A stretch of DNA of 64,000 nt from Bradysia coprophila. Taxonomy: Eukaryota > Arthropoda > Insecta > Diptera > Sciaridae. The position numbers and the translations under genes were made by a program. Numbering within the stretch: the stretch's first letter is position 1; every line of letters begins with the position of its first letter. Location of the stretch: NCBI RefSeq assembly GCF_014529535.1, contig NW_023503493.1:4930001-4994000 (forward strand). Direction: 5' to 3'. Positions 12,750 to 24,596 of the stretch are shown piece after piece. The notes under the pieces were generated by a model that worked only from the letters and a program-made list of their open reading frames with translations, was not told the DNA's origin and ran no database searches.

Positions 12750-14168
12750 ATGTTCGCAAAGCTAGTGACACTTACAACTGTTCCGTTGCTGATAATCGTA
12801 GCCTTGACAGACATTCGAACCATTGAAGCTGTGACGTGCACTTATGAACTGTCCGAAACCAGTGTCTACTCATGCAATTTAATCAACCAAACCATTTTAA
12901 CGGAACGTGATATGGACGCAGAGACGGGAACTCATATGCCCGGCTTTACTAACGAAAATGTCACGTTATTCATATCACTAACATCGGTTATCGAAATATT
13001 TCCCAGCACGCTCATCAACCGATTCGTTAATCTCGACAGTGTGGCACTCTTCAGCGTCCGTATGAAACAGTTCACTAGTCCGATCGGTAACTGTGACCAT
13101 CTAATCAACATTGTGCTGATGCTCAACCAAATTACTTCCGTGCCGGGAAATATATTCCAAAATTGCCGCCAATTGACAGACATTTTTTTGGATGTCAACA
13201 CCATTAGTCACATAGACATCGGAGCTTTTACGGGGCTGACACGACTAAGACGCTTGTCGTTGACAAATAACCAAATAAGTTACCTGGACCCATTGGTGTT
13301 CCAGCCCATACGAAATTTGACAATATTGAATTTGGACAGCAATTTGATCTGGGAAGTGCGTGCTGAGACATTCGGGCTGTTGCCACTACTCACCAATTTG
13401 ACATTAAATGCCAACAGCATTACGACATGGACCTCAACATTTCACAATAGCAATCAAGCGCTGCAGGAACTTCGATTGGATCGAAATCAAATCTCGTCGC
13501 TTAGCAGTGACACATTTGCGAATTTACCTCAACTCAAGACACTTCGCGTCGGCGATTCGATAGAAGAACTGCCAACATTTAGTGGACTGAACTCACTGGA
13601 AGAACTTTGGCTGAACTACAACAAATTGAAAGTGATTTCGGCGGATTCGTTCAAGAACTTAAAGAGCCTCAGGCTATTGCAGCTCAGCTTCAACAACATT
13701 GAGTCGGTTAATTTTACCTTAACCCCTACGACAGCAGGATCTCTTCCTAATTTGACCAGCTTGAACCTTCTATTCAACAGCATTACCGAAATTCCAGACG
13801 GTACATTCACATTGCTCACCAATCTTCGGGACTTGAATTTGTGTCGAAATCGAATCGAATTCCTGAGCGCTGAGTCCATTCGACCCATCATTCAGATACG
13901 GACCTTAGATGTGGCATTCAATCAAATCGCGCGAATTGAAAGAGATTTATTCGCTGGTGTTACGAATCTGACGTTCCGGTCTCAGAGAAATGTTTGTTTC
14001 GACGGTGACGTCAGTATCGGAAGTAGCGACGACTTTGAAAATGGTGTGGATGCGTTACTAGAACCTTGCTTCAGTTTTGCCACGTCGTTGGTGGGAACGA
14101 ATGTTTTTCTGCTTGTGGGTGCACTGATTTTTGCTAACAAGGTCGCCAGTTGGGACAGAAATTTGTAA
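12750..14168 (+). CDS. Secreted or membrane-anchored leucine-rich-repeat protein, intronless
   Basis: A single 472-codon ORF. Residues 1-28 are a signal peptide with a strongly hydrophobic core, and mature Cys residues follow shortly after. From about residue 70 to 410 there are about 13 extracellular-type LRRs of 22-26 residues, for example LRRLSLTNNQISYLDPLVF, LQELRLDRNQISSLSSDTF and LRDLNLCRNRIEFLSAES. Two Cys residues follow the repeats in a short cap. Residues ~443-462 (SLVGTNVFLLVGALIFANKV) are hydrophobic, followed by a short charged tail. This suggests either a single membrane span or a GPI signal. The protein resembles the many insect LRRC15/chaoptin-like surface proteins, which act in adhesion or recognition. 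I cannot name a specific orthologue. It is divergent from bonus. A possible poly(A) signal (AATAAA) occurs about 380 bp after the stop. Confidence 0.9.
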   Translation: MFAKLVTLTTVPLLIIVALTDIRTIEAVTCTYELSETSVYSCNLINQTILTERDMDAETGTHMPGFTNENVTLFISLTSVIEIFPSTLINRFVNLDSVALFSVRMKQFTSPIGNCDHLINIVLMLNQITSVPGNIFQNCRQLTDIFLDVNTISHIDIGAFTGLTRLRRLSLTNNQISYLDPLVFQPIRNLTILNLDSNLIWEVRAETFGLLPLLTNLTLNANSITTWTSTFHNSNQALQELRLDRNQISSLSSDTFANLPQLKTLRVGDSIEELPTFSGLNSLEELWLNYNKLKVISADSFKNLKSLRLLQLSFNNIESVNFTLTPTTAGSLPNLTSLNLLFNSITEIPDGTFTLLTNLRDLNLCRNRIEFLSAESIRPIIQIRTLDVAFNQIARIERDLFAGVTNLTFRSQRNVCFDGDVSIGSSDDFENGVDALLEPCFSFATSLVGTNVFLLVGALIFANKVASWDRNL

Positions 14169-15192
14169 GAAATAATTGGGAAAATTGGAGAGAAATTCGA
14201 GCAACGTGCGACGGTTGTTTTTCTATTAGTTTTAAGCCTGACATTTCATTGTACGTGTCTTTCGATTAAAGTACAGCTTTATCAATAGATTGAAGGATTT
14301 TCCAATTGAATGAGACCTAAACCCTAATTTTGACCAGCAGGCGAGTTTCTCCGGTTCCGGCACAAGTTTAATATCTATTTTTATAACCGTGAGGCAGAGC
14401 CGTCGAGTCATACCACACAAATTTAGTTCGGCTGATTTCACTCTGAATAACCACATGTGTCCCAATTGATGCCAAATAATTCTCCGTCAGCAAAAATTTC
14501 CGTTTTTTTCACTAACTTTGAAACTTGATTAAAATGCCATTAAATTCAATGAATAAAACATGTGACACGGAAGTGACTACATTAGCCAAAACCTCTGTGA
14601 AACACATCACGTCATTGCATTAATAAATTGGGGGCAGTATGTAAATTGAGCAACTTTAGCCAGCAATGCTGTGTTAGTCATACTAGTTATTGGCGTAATA
14701 TTTTCCTGACAATACAATGAACACACAACGATTCGTCGTCACTTCAGGAAGGGTTTTGAAACAAATTTTATTCGACTTTGTATGAAATTTGGAAATGATT
14801 GTGACAGTGACAATAGTTGGCAACTTCGTCGGAACATTTTTCATTAAATTCGTCTGAAAATACCGTCGTCGGATGCATTTCCTTACAAAAATATGAATTT
14901 CTTTGAGACAAGAGGCTAAATTTATGCACAAAATTCTAAGCAATAGAAATGAGCGTTTTTAACACCTGTCAGAGTGAACCTGAAGTTGACTTGTTTGGAT
15001 ATTGAAGTTTTCTTGGTTCCTAATCAGCAGAACAGTTTTATGTGTGATGGAAAGCCGCTGACTTCGAAAACAAATCTTACTAATTTCGATCGTTTACCTG
15101 GGAGCTTGAGCTGTCTATATAAAACGATTGATTTAATTTTGACCTGTTCCGAGCCTTTACTATAGTCAACTTTGTGGAAAATTTTGAAACGT
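14169..15192. other. LRR gene 3' region and intergenic sequence
   Basis: The LRR 3' UTR presumably occupies the first few hundred bases. The rest is AT-rich, with no coding feature I can support. Confidence 0.4.
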
Positions 15193-16983
15193 GAAGCACG
15201 GTGGGGTTGAACAAAATAGAGTCGCGATACGACCTCCGATTTTTCTTCACGTTCTTATTGAGGGATAGTACTATAAGGTACCACATTCGGTTCGCGGATC
15301 CATCCAGCCGTTTCGGAGAGCCGACTCCAGATACACAAGTTAATTAAACGTTTAAAAAGTGAACTGAAAGTCTGGTACCTCGATGACGGAACCGTATGCG
15401 ATGATCCGGAAATAGTATACCACGATCTCGAAACAGTGATCAGTGAAGCGGATAAAATTGGTCTTAAGATAAATCCGTCGAAATGTGAATTGTTCTTCTG
15501 TTCAGGCTCAGTTGACGAAGAAATTGTTTCGAAATTCAATGATCTTTGTCCTGGCATTCGCATTGTAACTAAGGAGGATTTGAATCTGCTCGGTGCGCCA
15601 ATTTTCGAAGAAGGTTTTTTCAAATTTGCGGGAAAAGTATTGAGTAAATTGAGGGTTATGTTTGAACGCTTAAAAATTTTGAATTCACATACGTCATTAT
15701 ACCTTTTACGTAACTGTTTTGCTATTCCGAAATTAACTTATTTAGTGAGAACGTCTCCTGCTTGGAAATTTGCTGATTTCCTTTCAGCTTATGATGGCGA
15801 AGTCAAAGAACTTTTGGAAACGATTCTGAATGTTGATTTAGATAACAAACAGTGGACACAAGCTACTTTGCCTATCAACTTTGGTGGTCTCGGAATAAGA
15901 AGACTACAGGACATTTCCTTACCGGCTTTCCTCAGCTCTTCATTTGGTGTTAAGGGCCTCGTCTCTCGTATCGTAAATTCTCACGACGAGGCCTTTTCCA
16001 TTAGATTCGATGAAGCTTTAGAGAAATGGAAAGGTTTCAATGTTCATGTACCTTCTTTGAAGTCCTCACAAAAGGCTTGGGATCTTATCAACATTCAACG
16101 AATAATCAAAACGAATTTAAAATTTACCTCTAAGGTTGATTTAGCACGTTTTCAGGCTTTACAATGTAAAGAATCTAACGCCTGGCTACATTCAATTCCT
16201 TCTTCGAATATTGGAACTTTCATGGACAATAATTCTCTCAGAATTTGCATTGGGTTGCGTCTAGGATGTAACATATGTTCAGTACATCATTGCATATGCG
16301 GATCTCTGGTGTCTCCAAAAGGCTTACACGGCCTCAGCTGCCAGAAAAGCGCTGGAAGATATCAACGTCACGCAGAGCTTAATGATATAATTAGTCGTGC
16401 TCTTTTATCATTGCATGTTCCTAACAAATTAGAACCAATAGGTTTATCTAGAAATGACGGTAAAAGACCAGATGGCGTGACGTTAACACCTTGGTTCAAA
16501 GGAAAACCCCTCGTTTGGGACGCTACTTGTGTAGACACCTTTGCCGACTCTTATCTATCGAAAACATCTAAAAAGGCTGGAGAACTCGCTAATACTGCAG
16601 CATTTAACAAACATAAACATTATTCTAATTTAACTTCTACTAATAATTATATTCTACTAGCTTTCGCGGTAGAAACCATGGGCCCATGGAGTACAGAATC
16701 AAAAAATTTCATAGAAAAAATTGGATCAAAATTACAAGAGATTAGCGGAGATAAAAAATCAAAATCATATCTGATACAAAAAATTTCTATGGCCATACAA
16801 CGATACAACGCCAGTTGCATAATGGGAACCATCTCCGCAGAAAAGCCTTTGGAAGAAATTTTTTATTTGTAATTTGTTATCTGTACTTTAAAAAGATACA
16901 AGGTTTTACAGGTCGGAATGACGGCTAAGCCTGACCACCTTTCCTTGTCAAATAAAATATTTCGCGATAAAAAAAAAAAAAAA
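15193..16983 (+). mobile_element. Internally deleted RLE-type non-LTR retrotransposon with poly(A) tail
   Basis: The element ends with AATAAA (16951-16956) and a 15-base A run (16969-16983), in the orientation of its ORF. Its first ~130 bp (15200-15325) are repeated inverted at 17.54-17.67 kb. They look like the element's own 5' region, joined directly to the last third of the RT. Almost all of the RT fingers and palm is therefore missing. The intact-looking 3' part suggests a recent insertion or a non-autonomous deletion derivative. Confidence 0.8.
15334..16872 (+). CDS. Retrotransposon RT C-terminus plus putative restriction-like endonuclease
   Basis: The frame is open well upstream of its first ATG (15436). 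It includes the RT active-site motif YLDDG (15376-15390) followed by a palm/thumb region. From the ATG (478 residues), a zinc-knuckle-like cluster lies at ~278-302 (CNIC, CIC, GLHGLSC). Next come RPDG (344-347) and VWDATC (360-365), spaced like the catalytic acids of PD-(D/E)XK nucleases. This layout, RT then Cys/His cluster then nuclease, is that of R2/Utopia-type non-LTR elements carrying a restriction-like endonuclease. That class is an inference from motif order. The frame has no internal stop after the YLDDG motif. Without RT motifs 0-4 the copy cannot be autonomous. Related decayed copy at 2.74-3.24 kb. Confidence 0.8.
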   Translation, partial: HKLIKRLKSELKVWYLDDGTVCDDPEIVYHDLETVISEADKIGLKINPSKCELFFCSGSVDEEIVSKFNDLCPGIRIVTKEDLNLLGAPIFEEGFFKFAGKVLSKLRVMFERLKILNSHTSLYLLRNCFAIPKLTYLVRTSPAWKFADFLSAYDGEVKELLETILNVDLDNKQWTQATLPINFGGLGIRRLQDISLPAFLSSSFGVKGLVSRIVNSHDEAFSIRFDEALEKWKGFNVHVPSLKSSQKAWDLINIQRIIKTNLKFTSKVDLARFQALQCKESNAWLHSIPSSNIGTFMDNNSLRICIGLRLGCNICSVHHCICGSLVSPKGLHGLSCQKSAGRYQRHAELNDIISRALLSLHVPNKLEPIGLSRNDGKRPDGVTLTPWFKGKPLVWDATCVDTFADSYLSKTSKKAGELANTAAFNKHKHYSNLTSTNNYILLAFAVETMGPWSTESKNFIEKIGSKLQEISGDKKSKSYLIQKISMAIQRYNASCIMGTISAEKPLEEIFYL

Positions 16984-17537
16984 TGTAAGAATTGCTTCAA
17001 ATAACTTGAACCACTTGTTTATGAAGAATGGATAACAATTCCCCTCATCCTAAAGGAACGGGCACTTGAAGATAAATTGAAAATTTCGTTGTAGAGTGAC
17101 CTTGCTGCAAACAAAATGTCGTAACAGACACTTGTTGTGAGGCTGGTATGGTAGGTGTGGTATCGTTGTAAAGCTTACACTGCAGGCTGATCAGGCATTA
17201 TTGTGTTGTTGCAGACAGGGTGAACCTCTGTATTACAGATGAAAATAACATTTTTTCAAATATTGTTCAATTCAGACAAATTTTGTAAAATCCATTCTCT
17301 GCGTTTAATATAGAGCTTGGAATCCTCTACAAATATCGCCATTCAAAGAGCTTCAAACTCTCTTCATCTTGGACATATCACGATTTAAAAATGTCAAAAT
17401 TTCGGCCGGTGGCTACGTAGTCAGGTTGTCGAGGGAAGCCATTTTAACACGAACTTGCTTAGAACTAGTGCCTCTATCCGTTGCGATAACAATTTGTATT
17501 TAAATTGACTCGTCAGTACTGCACGGCCTTGAGTGCC

Positions 17538-17690
17538 GGTTCTCCGACACGGCTGGATGGATCTGCGAACTGAATGTGGTTCCTTATAAGTACTCGAGCC
17601 CCTCAATTAGAACGTGAAGAAAAATCAGAGGTTGGGTATCGCGACTCTATTTAAGTTTTGTTCAACCCCGCCGCGGAAGCACAATGTTGA
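17538..17690 (-). mobile_element. Inverted copy of the retrotransposon 5' segment
   Basis: The reverse complement matches 15200-15325 (GGGGTTGAACAAAA, ATTTTTCTTCACGTTCT, CCATCCAGCCGT). It then continues into different sequence toward 17400, where 15.3 kb jumps into the RT. This supports 15200-15325 being the element's 5' region, with 17.4-17.7 kb holding the undeleted continuation. Confidence 0.75.
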
Positions 17691-19300
17691 CTAATGAACT
17701 TATCAAAAGACGCTGAAACATTCATTCTTCCATTTTACGTTTAAGATTTTATCTCTAAATTAAGACCTTATAATAGATAAGCCCAGACACGCTGCACAGA
17801 GTTTGAAACGACTGGAAAAAGGAACAATAAAATTGAAGGCATATGCTAGGAGTTACCTCAGGAATTGGGTAAACATCCAAAAATAATTGGTATTTTTAGC
17901 GTTCTTATAAAACCTGGTTTAAAAGTTTTTTTATACGTTGTAGGGCAGATCTATGTATTGTGCCTACTGATGACCCAAGAAGGGGGAGCCTAGTTATGTT
18001 AGTCTGTGAGTATAGTTTGGAAAAAGTATGCCCGCTGCAGGTAATCATAAATCGGAATATTGCATTCTTCTACCATTGGAACAAAGTTTGTTGAAATCAG
18101 TTCAGACATCGGCCATTGAATATTCAGAGAAAAACTCTTTCGGAAATAAACTCCTAGACGGGAGACTGGCACGATTTTGTTCATCTGTAAACCAGATCTC
18201 ATGAATTGAACAAAAATTTTGAAAATGGGCTCGGCACTAGTTATTGTCCCATCTAGAAAATATGCAAAAATTCATTGACGAATAACTCCGAGATCATTAG
18301 TGCTACGAACTTGACACCGAAAATGTTGTTCCTCCTCAATTAAAACCAAAAGTTCCAAAATTGGTGCAGGATTTCTGAAAATTAATCATGGTGAACGTAT
18401 GAACGTAAGACCCATGACTTAACAGTCAGAATAATAAACAATCGAAACACAAGCTAAATCGTGTCTTTGTTACACTCATCCGTGTTATGTGTGCAAACAG
18501 ATGATGTCAACGTTGCAAAGACGCCGCGTGTAGCTTGGGTTTTCTATCGGTTACTGTATGCAAAGAGTCTGTATATTCATGGTGTATTCAGATGGAGCAA
18601 AATAAAGTGCAATTTCAATTTATTTCCTACAGTACAATATTGGCAATAGATTCCCGAGTGTTGCTATTATCAAATGTCTATCACAGTTTCAACCATATCT
18701 TGCGTCTCTTGCGCACGCGTGATATTCTTTATGAACAATCGATACTTTACGAACGGGATCGATCAGAATATTTGCATTTTAATTCAATTTATTCCCTTGA
18801 CTGTAAGTCAGGGTCTTATGCCGGAAAATACCCTAAAATGTTTGTATGAAAGGTTGTATGATATGTTATGAAAAACGGAATGGTTGTCCCAATATTTTGC
18901 TTGTAAACACGATAACTTGAGTAATTATTCGACGCAGAATTGAATTCCTGAGGTTAAGTTCGAAGATGGGCTATGTGGGATTAAGGATCTGGAAGTTATT
19001 CCAGAAAAACAGTATTTTCCACTGTTGGAAATTCAATCAATCGAAAAAGATTACTTTGATGGAATTTGATTCTGTCGGTTAGTTATATCCATCCATCACG
19101 GTGATAGTTGGCTATAGTCAGTGATAGTCAGGTGAAAGTCAGCAATCACGTATGATAGTTTTCTATAACGGTAATAGTCAGCTATCAGGGGCAAAAGTAG
19201 CAGATTTCACGCCATGACATAAAATTTTATGAAAAACCAATTGTTGAATCGTTATTCAAATGTATGGAATGACACTAAAAAACAATAAAACAGAAAACTT
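17691..19300. other. Repeat-bearing intergenic region
   Basis: 18775-18865 is a dispersed repeat (TTCCCTTGACTGTAAGTCAG and onward) related to 45.1 kb and, inverted, to 4.8 kb. 18901-19015 is a single monomer of the 155-bp satellite seen at 45.27-45.77 kb. 19090-19195 contains degenerate GTGATAGTCA repeats. No gene recognised. Confidence 0.5.
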
Positions 19301-19314
19301 TAAAACTCCCACGA

Positions 19315-19366
19315 GAGTGTGAAGTTTGCGGCCAGAGCGAAGCGAAAAACAGAAAATGTCACACTC
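19315..19366. repeat. Class B hairpin repeat, copy 1
   Basis: Perfect arms GAGTGTGA (19315-19322) and TCACACTC (19359-19366) enclose a loop with TTTGCGGCCAGAGCGAAGCG. Partial pairing continues outward. The same loop occurs at 45.93 kb. Confidence 0.65.
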
Positions 19367-19469
19367 AGTCGCGGTGTGTTTTACTTTGGTCAGCTGAGAG
19401 ATCTTTTTGCTTCAATTTTTGTCGTCGCATAAACAGATTTATTGAGTTGGTGTAGTTGGTGCAAGATCA

Positions 19470-20262
19470 GTGGTCATGTCCGGAGCGATAGCGGAGGACT
19501 TGACGCAGTCTAATCCCCCAAAAAGAATGAAGAACATTTTTTGAGACGCGTCAACTATGTATAGCCGAACAATTCAGTTTCTACACTTTAAGATTTATCA
19601 CCACAAAACCTACTCCATCATATTCTTGCTTTAAATGCGAACAAAACGAGCTATCACTCGACTATGTAGGTTTACAATTACCGGAGATACATCGTTTTGA
19701 AATTGGTCAAATTGACTTTTTCAAACAATCAAAATCTTTCAACTTAACTCTGTATGTTTCTATCTGATCGACGGGCTATATCGGAACATCTGCAGCCAAT
19801 CTCCATGAAACTTTGCAGGAACCTTAGTCAAGGCCATTAGAACTTAAGTTTCATTCATCATTATCCCAGGAAAAATCAGAATTTCGAGGAATTAATTAAT
19901 TTTCGGAACAATTTCTCTCATATAAAAATGTACATCTATTTTGTGTTGTTATGATTGTTGTGAAGTTGGTTGTAATTTGGTCGAAATATCAAAATTCAAA
20001 GTTTTTGAATATCATTTTCATTGAAAAAATTTGGTCACTTTCTGTGTATGTTGGGCAGCTGGAAATAATTTGGTCACTTTCGGTGTTGCTGATTTTCACC
20101 AAATTTTCGAATTTCGTCAAATCAATTTTCGTCAAATTTTCGAATTTCGTCAAATTTTCGAATTTCGTCAAATTTTCGATTTTCGTCAAATTTTCGATTT
20201 TCGAATTTCGTCAAATTTTCGAATTTCGTAAAATTTTCGAATTTTGAATTTCGTTGAATTGT
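19470..20262 (+). repeat. Composite dispersed repeat with internal 18-bp satellite, copy 1
   Basis: 19480-19570 matches 60230-60480 apart from a 144-bp insertion there, and 19670-19910 matches 60470-60730. Both copies lead toward a tandem array of AAATTTTCGAATTTCGTC-like 18-mers; here the array is 20100-20235. The unit length is a multiple of three, so both strands stay open and give Phe/Val/Lys/Ser repeat frames that I regard as spurious. Probably a non-autonomous mobile element; no transposase seen. Confidence 0.75.
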
Positions 20263-20815
20263 TGACCTAAAACTTCCAAAACGAGTGATATTCCAACAAA
20301 ATCTCTACGAGACAAGTGTGATGCAATCTTTGAAGTACAATTTCTCAAATGAATGATATCGCTAGAGTTGACGCTTTCAGCTTCGTTACGCAAAAATCAA
20401 ATTGTAATTCGCACGAGTCGTGCTATTTTATTCATGATTACAGGTTTTGTGAATGTAGTAAGTACCGGGTGGCTTCCTTTTAAAAAATAAGTGTAAGGGA
20501 AGAACGTCTACCGTACTACTTTATATTGTACCAAAGTGAAAGAGTCCTCTAATCGGTCAACATTCGCATCGTTTACTTCGTTTAGAGAACAGAAAAAGTA
20601 CTTTTCCAAAGAATCTGTACTCAAGCGAAGGTTTTGATATCAGTTATGTTATTTGTAATGTTTCGTAAGTTTAACAACGGAAAATAAAATGAAATTGATT
20701 AAAAATATATTGAAAAAATTGTCAGTCAAGGGACCTGACCCGCCCAAAAGGTAGAACCTAGTGATCAGAATAGTTAGCATGTCGCAAAAGATGGAGCAGA
20801 AAGAAGAATCGGTAA

Positions 20816-20947
20816 GGCCAAACACACGAGTAATTTTGAGTTGAAGGGATAATTATGCTACGTTCTGCATTATAATAAGACATTCACCTTAGACTAAAGC
20901 ATAATTATCGATCCTATAAACTCAAAATTGCTCGTGTGTTTTCGGCC
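20816..20947. mobile_element. 132-bp palindromic MITE with TAA target duplication
   Basis: Termini GGCCAAACACACGAG and CTCGTGTGTTTTCGGCC are inverted repeats, and the arms pair through most of the element (AATTTTGAGTT/AACTCAAAATT and ATAATTATGCT/AGCATAATTAT). TAA flanks both sides (20813-20815 and 20948-20950). Length, palindromic build and TWA-type duplication fit PIF/Harbinger-derived MITEs. Confidence 0.78.
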
Positions 20948-20950
20948 TAA

Positions 20951-23900
20951 GCTTTCGGTTTTTGATAAAATCCTCTTTTTGTATGTTGTCACTTTCTACA
21001 ACAGTGTGCGTGCACAACACTACAAGTAATATCTTAATTTAAGGTCAACAAATGGTAAAACTTTAAGCCGATTTACAGGTACAGATGCGTGGACCTTAAG
21101 CATCGAAACTTTTAATACGTAAGAGTTCTTGAGAATCGTATTAACCCAAAATTTTAATCCATTTGGGTGTTTAAATCCATTGTTAATCCGACAAAACTTG
21201 TCAAATGTCTCATTGGAGGGAGTGTATAAAAATGACAAAATTTACATTTTAGGTGTCGTAGTGAAAGATTCTTTGAACTTTACTTAACTCAACACTGGAA
21301 ATTCTATGCTAACAACGCATACGTTTTGATGAGTCGCTAGTTTTGGCACTGTTATTACAACAACTAATTTTAAATTACCTACTAAAAGCACGGCACTACC
21401 CAATGCCATTTTACGATTATTGCGTAAAATTAATTATAGTCATCGCGTTGCTATGGGTACTTTACATGCTTGCTATAGCCTAGTTAGTGGAATTCCATTT
21501 TCAATAAAAATTAAATTAAATTTCAGGCAACAAAATCTAGGCCATCCGTCTACAAATTCTTTACATTCAGAGTGGCATAAAGGTGACGGTGGATTGGAAA
21601 TGGTTTAAATTTATTTATAGAAAGATGTGGGAATGACACAGACACGTTTCACAAAATGTCAATCAATGTCTGCAGTGATGACATGGATATAAAGATTTCT
21701 TCCCTGCAGGACGGGACATTCGTTTTATCCATTTGGGTTTTCAGCTACGTTTTCACTTTCGTTACAAAATCTGTAAATTTCCCTGGGTGTACTGTTCAAT
21801 AACAGTATGTCATCCGTAATTATCAAGTTTTGCATTCAGGGTCACTTTTATTTATGGACAGTCCCTTTAGGGATCGCTCACAAATTATGTCATGGGTGCG
21901 AGAGAGAAACAAGATATGGTTGAAAATGTGATAGAAAGAGAAGGACGTGGATGATAATGATACCTCACACGCTGCACAGTGCCGCTTTTTCCATGGACAA
22001 GCCATATCATCTGGCGTCCGATATGAATATATGTGGCGCTAATTTCAAAAAAATATTGGCAGCACTGACGACGCAAAAATGCCGGTTTTCGATTCAGAAG
22101 TTGTATAAGAGACATCCATGACGCGTTGGTTATTTACGTCACGCAAAAGAGTTTCTTAAATGTGGGTAGATTCTAGACATAGCCGAGGATAAGGACGATG
22201 ACGTCATTTTTTGATTGCGTTACAGTTGCCTAACATGTGTTCATCGTGTTACATGCTTGACTTCAAAAAATTGGAAAAAAGAAGAATTTTGCTGCTTTTG
22301 TAAAACGACCGTATATCGTCATCGGTTCATCTTTTGGCTTTTGCCTTTTGTCACATACATGTACGGCTTATGGAAGTTTGTAAAAACTTTCCTAAGTTTC
22401 ACATCGTATGGGACACAAAAGTTAAAACTTAATTTAGCTTTTGGGGTGGCTTAACCACAGACCGCCACGAGTCTGCAAGGATAGTGATGAATTGTAATTT
22501 CATTTCGATCATGATTCGCTATTTTTGTTCGTGTGCAAATTCCTAGAGCGTTGTATCAAGTACCACTGTTGCCATGGCCTGATGAGAAATGGTATTTTTG
22601 AACATTTGAACTGCATATTAATGCAACATGTCGAAAGACATATTTAAGTTTCTCACAGATCGAAACAGTGGTCAAACGTACCTCAAGACCGTATATCGAG
22701 TCGAACATGTCACCTTCAGAAGTATGATACAAACAACGAAATTTTTGTGTTCTTATGTTTGACAATAAAGTCTCACCATAAAATGTGCCACAAGGACAAA
22801 CAATTAAAATGTGAAGCTGTTGTTCATTCAGCTGGTATATGAAATACGCACATTTACGTATTTACACACGCACGAAACGCACGCATGTTATATTTGTTGG
22901 TAATATACCATCTGGACTAAAACCAGATGAAACGAAAGACAGTACTTGTGTAGAAGGACAGCTCGACATCCGCCGGAATTTCACGAAGAAATTCACTAAA
23001 TTTGGTGAATTTTTCAGTGAAATATTTCTAAGGCCCTGAGAAAGACTTTCACCATCTAAATCGGGTGTGATCAGAAACTTCTCTCCTAGGCAGAACGTCA
23101 GATTGTTCAGTTGGAGAAAACTATTCGTCAACGGTGTGAGATGAACAATTTTTACTTTCATTTAAAACCTTGTCAAATGAACTGCCTGAGGCCAAAACAA
23201 CAGACTAGTCGATTAAAAACAACAGTTTTGTACATTGTTACCAATGTGACAGAAAATATTGAAAAGAGAACAATGAGAATCCGCAGGTAGTATTTTGCCT
23301 ACCTATGCATTTTGCAATGTTCCCTAAATAAACACAAAAGATCGGAGCACAAGAACTGGACTAAACATTTTTCCGAACAATAAAGGACCATCAATAGAAG
23401 ATCGTTCAGATTTTTACTGGGGGGCAATAAATAATAAAATTTCCGATGATAATAAAACCGGCAATGGCGCTCCTTTTTCACCATTGTATCAAACAGCCCA
23501 TATTCTACCGAGATTCTCATAAAACTCCCCAAAATCGGTCAGATCTTTTTGTCTACTTTTATTACCTGATTATCGACCAGACCAAATGGATATACGGCTT
23601 GCAAAATATAAGTTAAATTCCACAAAAAATAAATAATTGAGAAACTCTCTCTTTGTGTCATATATTTATATTGTTCCGAAAGCGATCTCTCTCAATAGAG
23701 GTTCACAATTGATAAGCAGAAAATATATATTTCATGTTTCACGAAAATGCCTTTTTATTCACGTGTGTGTACACGGTAACATTCAAATACCAATGGAGAG
23801 TCGAAATGAAATTCAATTACATAATTAGGTAAGGTTGTGCTGAAGCTTTCTCTTTACAGAAATATCAACTTTCCCAACATCACGACTTCGTTATATATAT

Positions 23901-24416
23901 ATTGTCTCCTTACCAGCTGTAATATTAAACGGAGATGCTATGCACTGTTCTTTCATTATACACAATAAAAACCGAGACGTTTCTTCCTATACTTTTGCTG
24001 ATTCGATTGTAAATCCCTTTAATACACATTTAGTGTCGTCACTATATACAAACGGAGCATCTTCTTGTTGTTTTTAACAGAAAAATTATTTCAGTTGAAC
24101 AGGTCAATAGTAAGAAATTAAAAGAAATTCTCGGTGGGAGGTAGGCAGTTAGGGTTTTGAATGATATCGATTTTCGCTGTTGGCATTTTTGTGTACTTAG
24201 AAACAACAGAAAAACGGAACAAAATCCACAATGGGATTAAGACTTACACAATTGTATTTTATAGTTATAACAACTGTGCTAGCAGCGGTCGCTTTTTGTA
24301 TATGTATGTTAGAAATGATATGGATGCGGAGTTTTAAAAAAAAATAAATTTCTTTGATAAGTTTAAGCCTAACATCGTTATGTTGCTCTATACATTGGAA
24401 CACAAAAAAAACTTAC
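20951..24416. other. Gene-poor region
   Basis: No coding exon with family features was found on either strand. Small open frames lack conserved motifs and are not supported. An inverted-complementary stretch near 22975-23035 is short and AT-rich. Introns or exons of the orphan gene starting at 24.55 kb (minus) could lie here unrecognised. Confidence 0.35.
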
Positions 24417-24554
24417 TTTTTTCTCAACGCTATCGCAAATATTTCCGGTTTCGACATTTCCTCCGCCACCATCCATAAGTTCCTGTTTTATGTTGAGTGG
24501 TAACAGTGGCAGAAAATCATTTTTATTTATGCTTTCCAAATCTTCCAACTCCAT
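24417..24554 (-). CDS. Orphan first coding exon of an unidentified, probably nuclear protein
   Basis: An ATG at 24554 opens 46 codons ending at a strong donor, AAAAAA|GTAAGT (donor G at 24416), in phase 0. The peptide is acidic and Leu-rich at its start (MELEDLESINKNDFLPLLPL). It then has NIKQEL, which fits the sumoylation consensus (hydrophobic-K-x-E), and a Gly run. This resembles the N-terminus of a transcription regulator, but I cannot name a family. Another in-frame ATG lies at 24596. The next exons must be at lower coordinates and were not found; a long intron is likely. The composition differs from the AT-rich flanks, which supports coding. Confidence 0.5.
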
Positions 24555-24596
24555 TGCAAAATGGGTAATGCAAAAATGCTTCACAAAATATACCAA

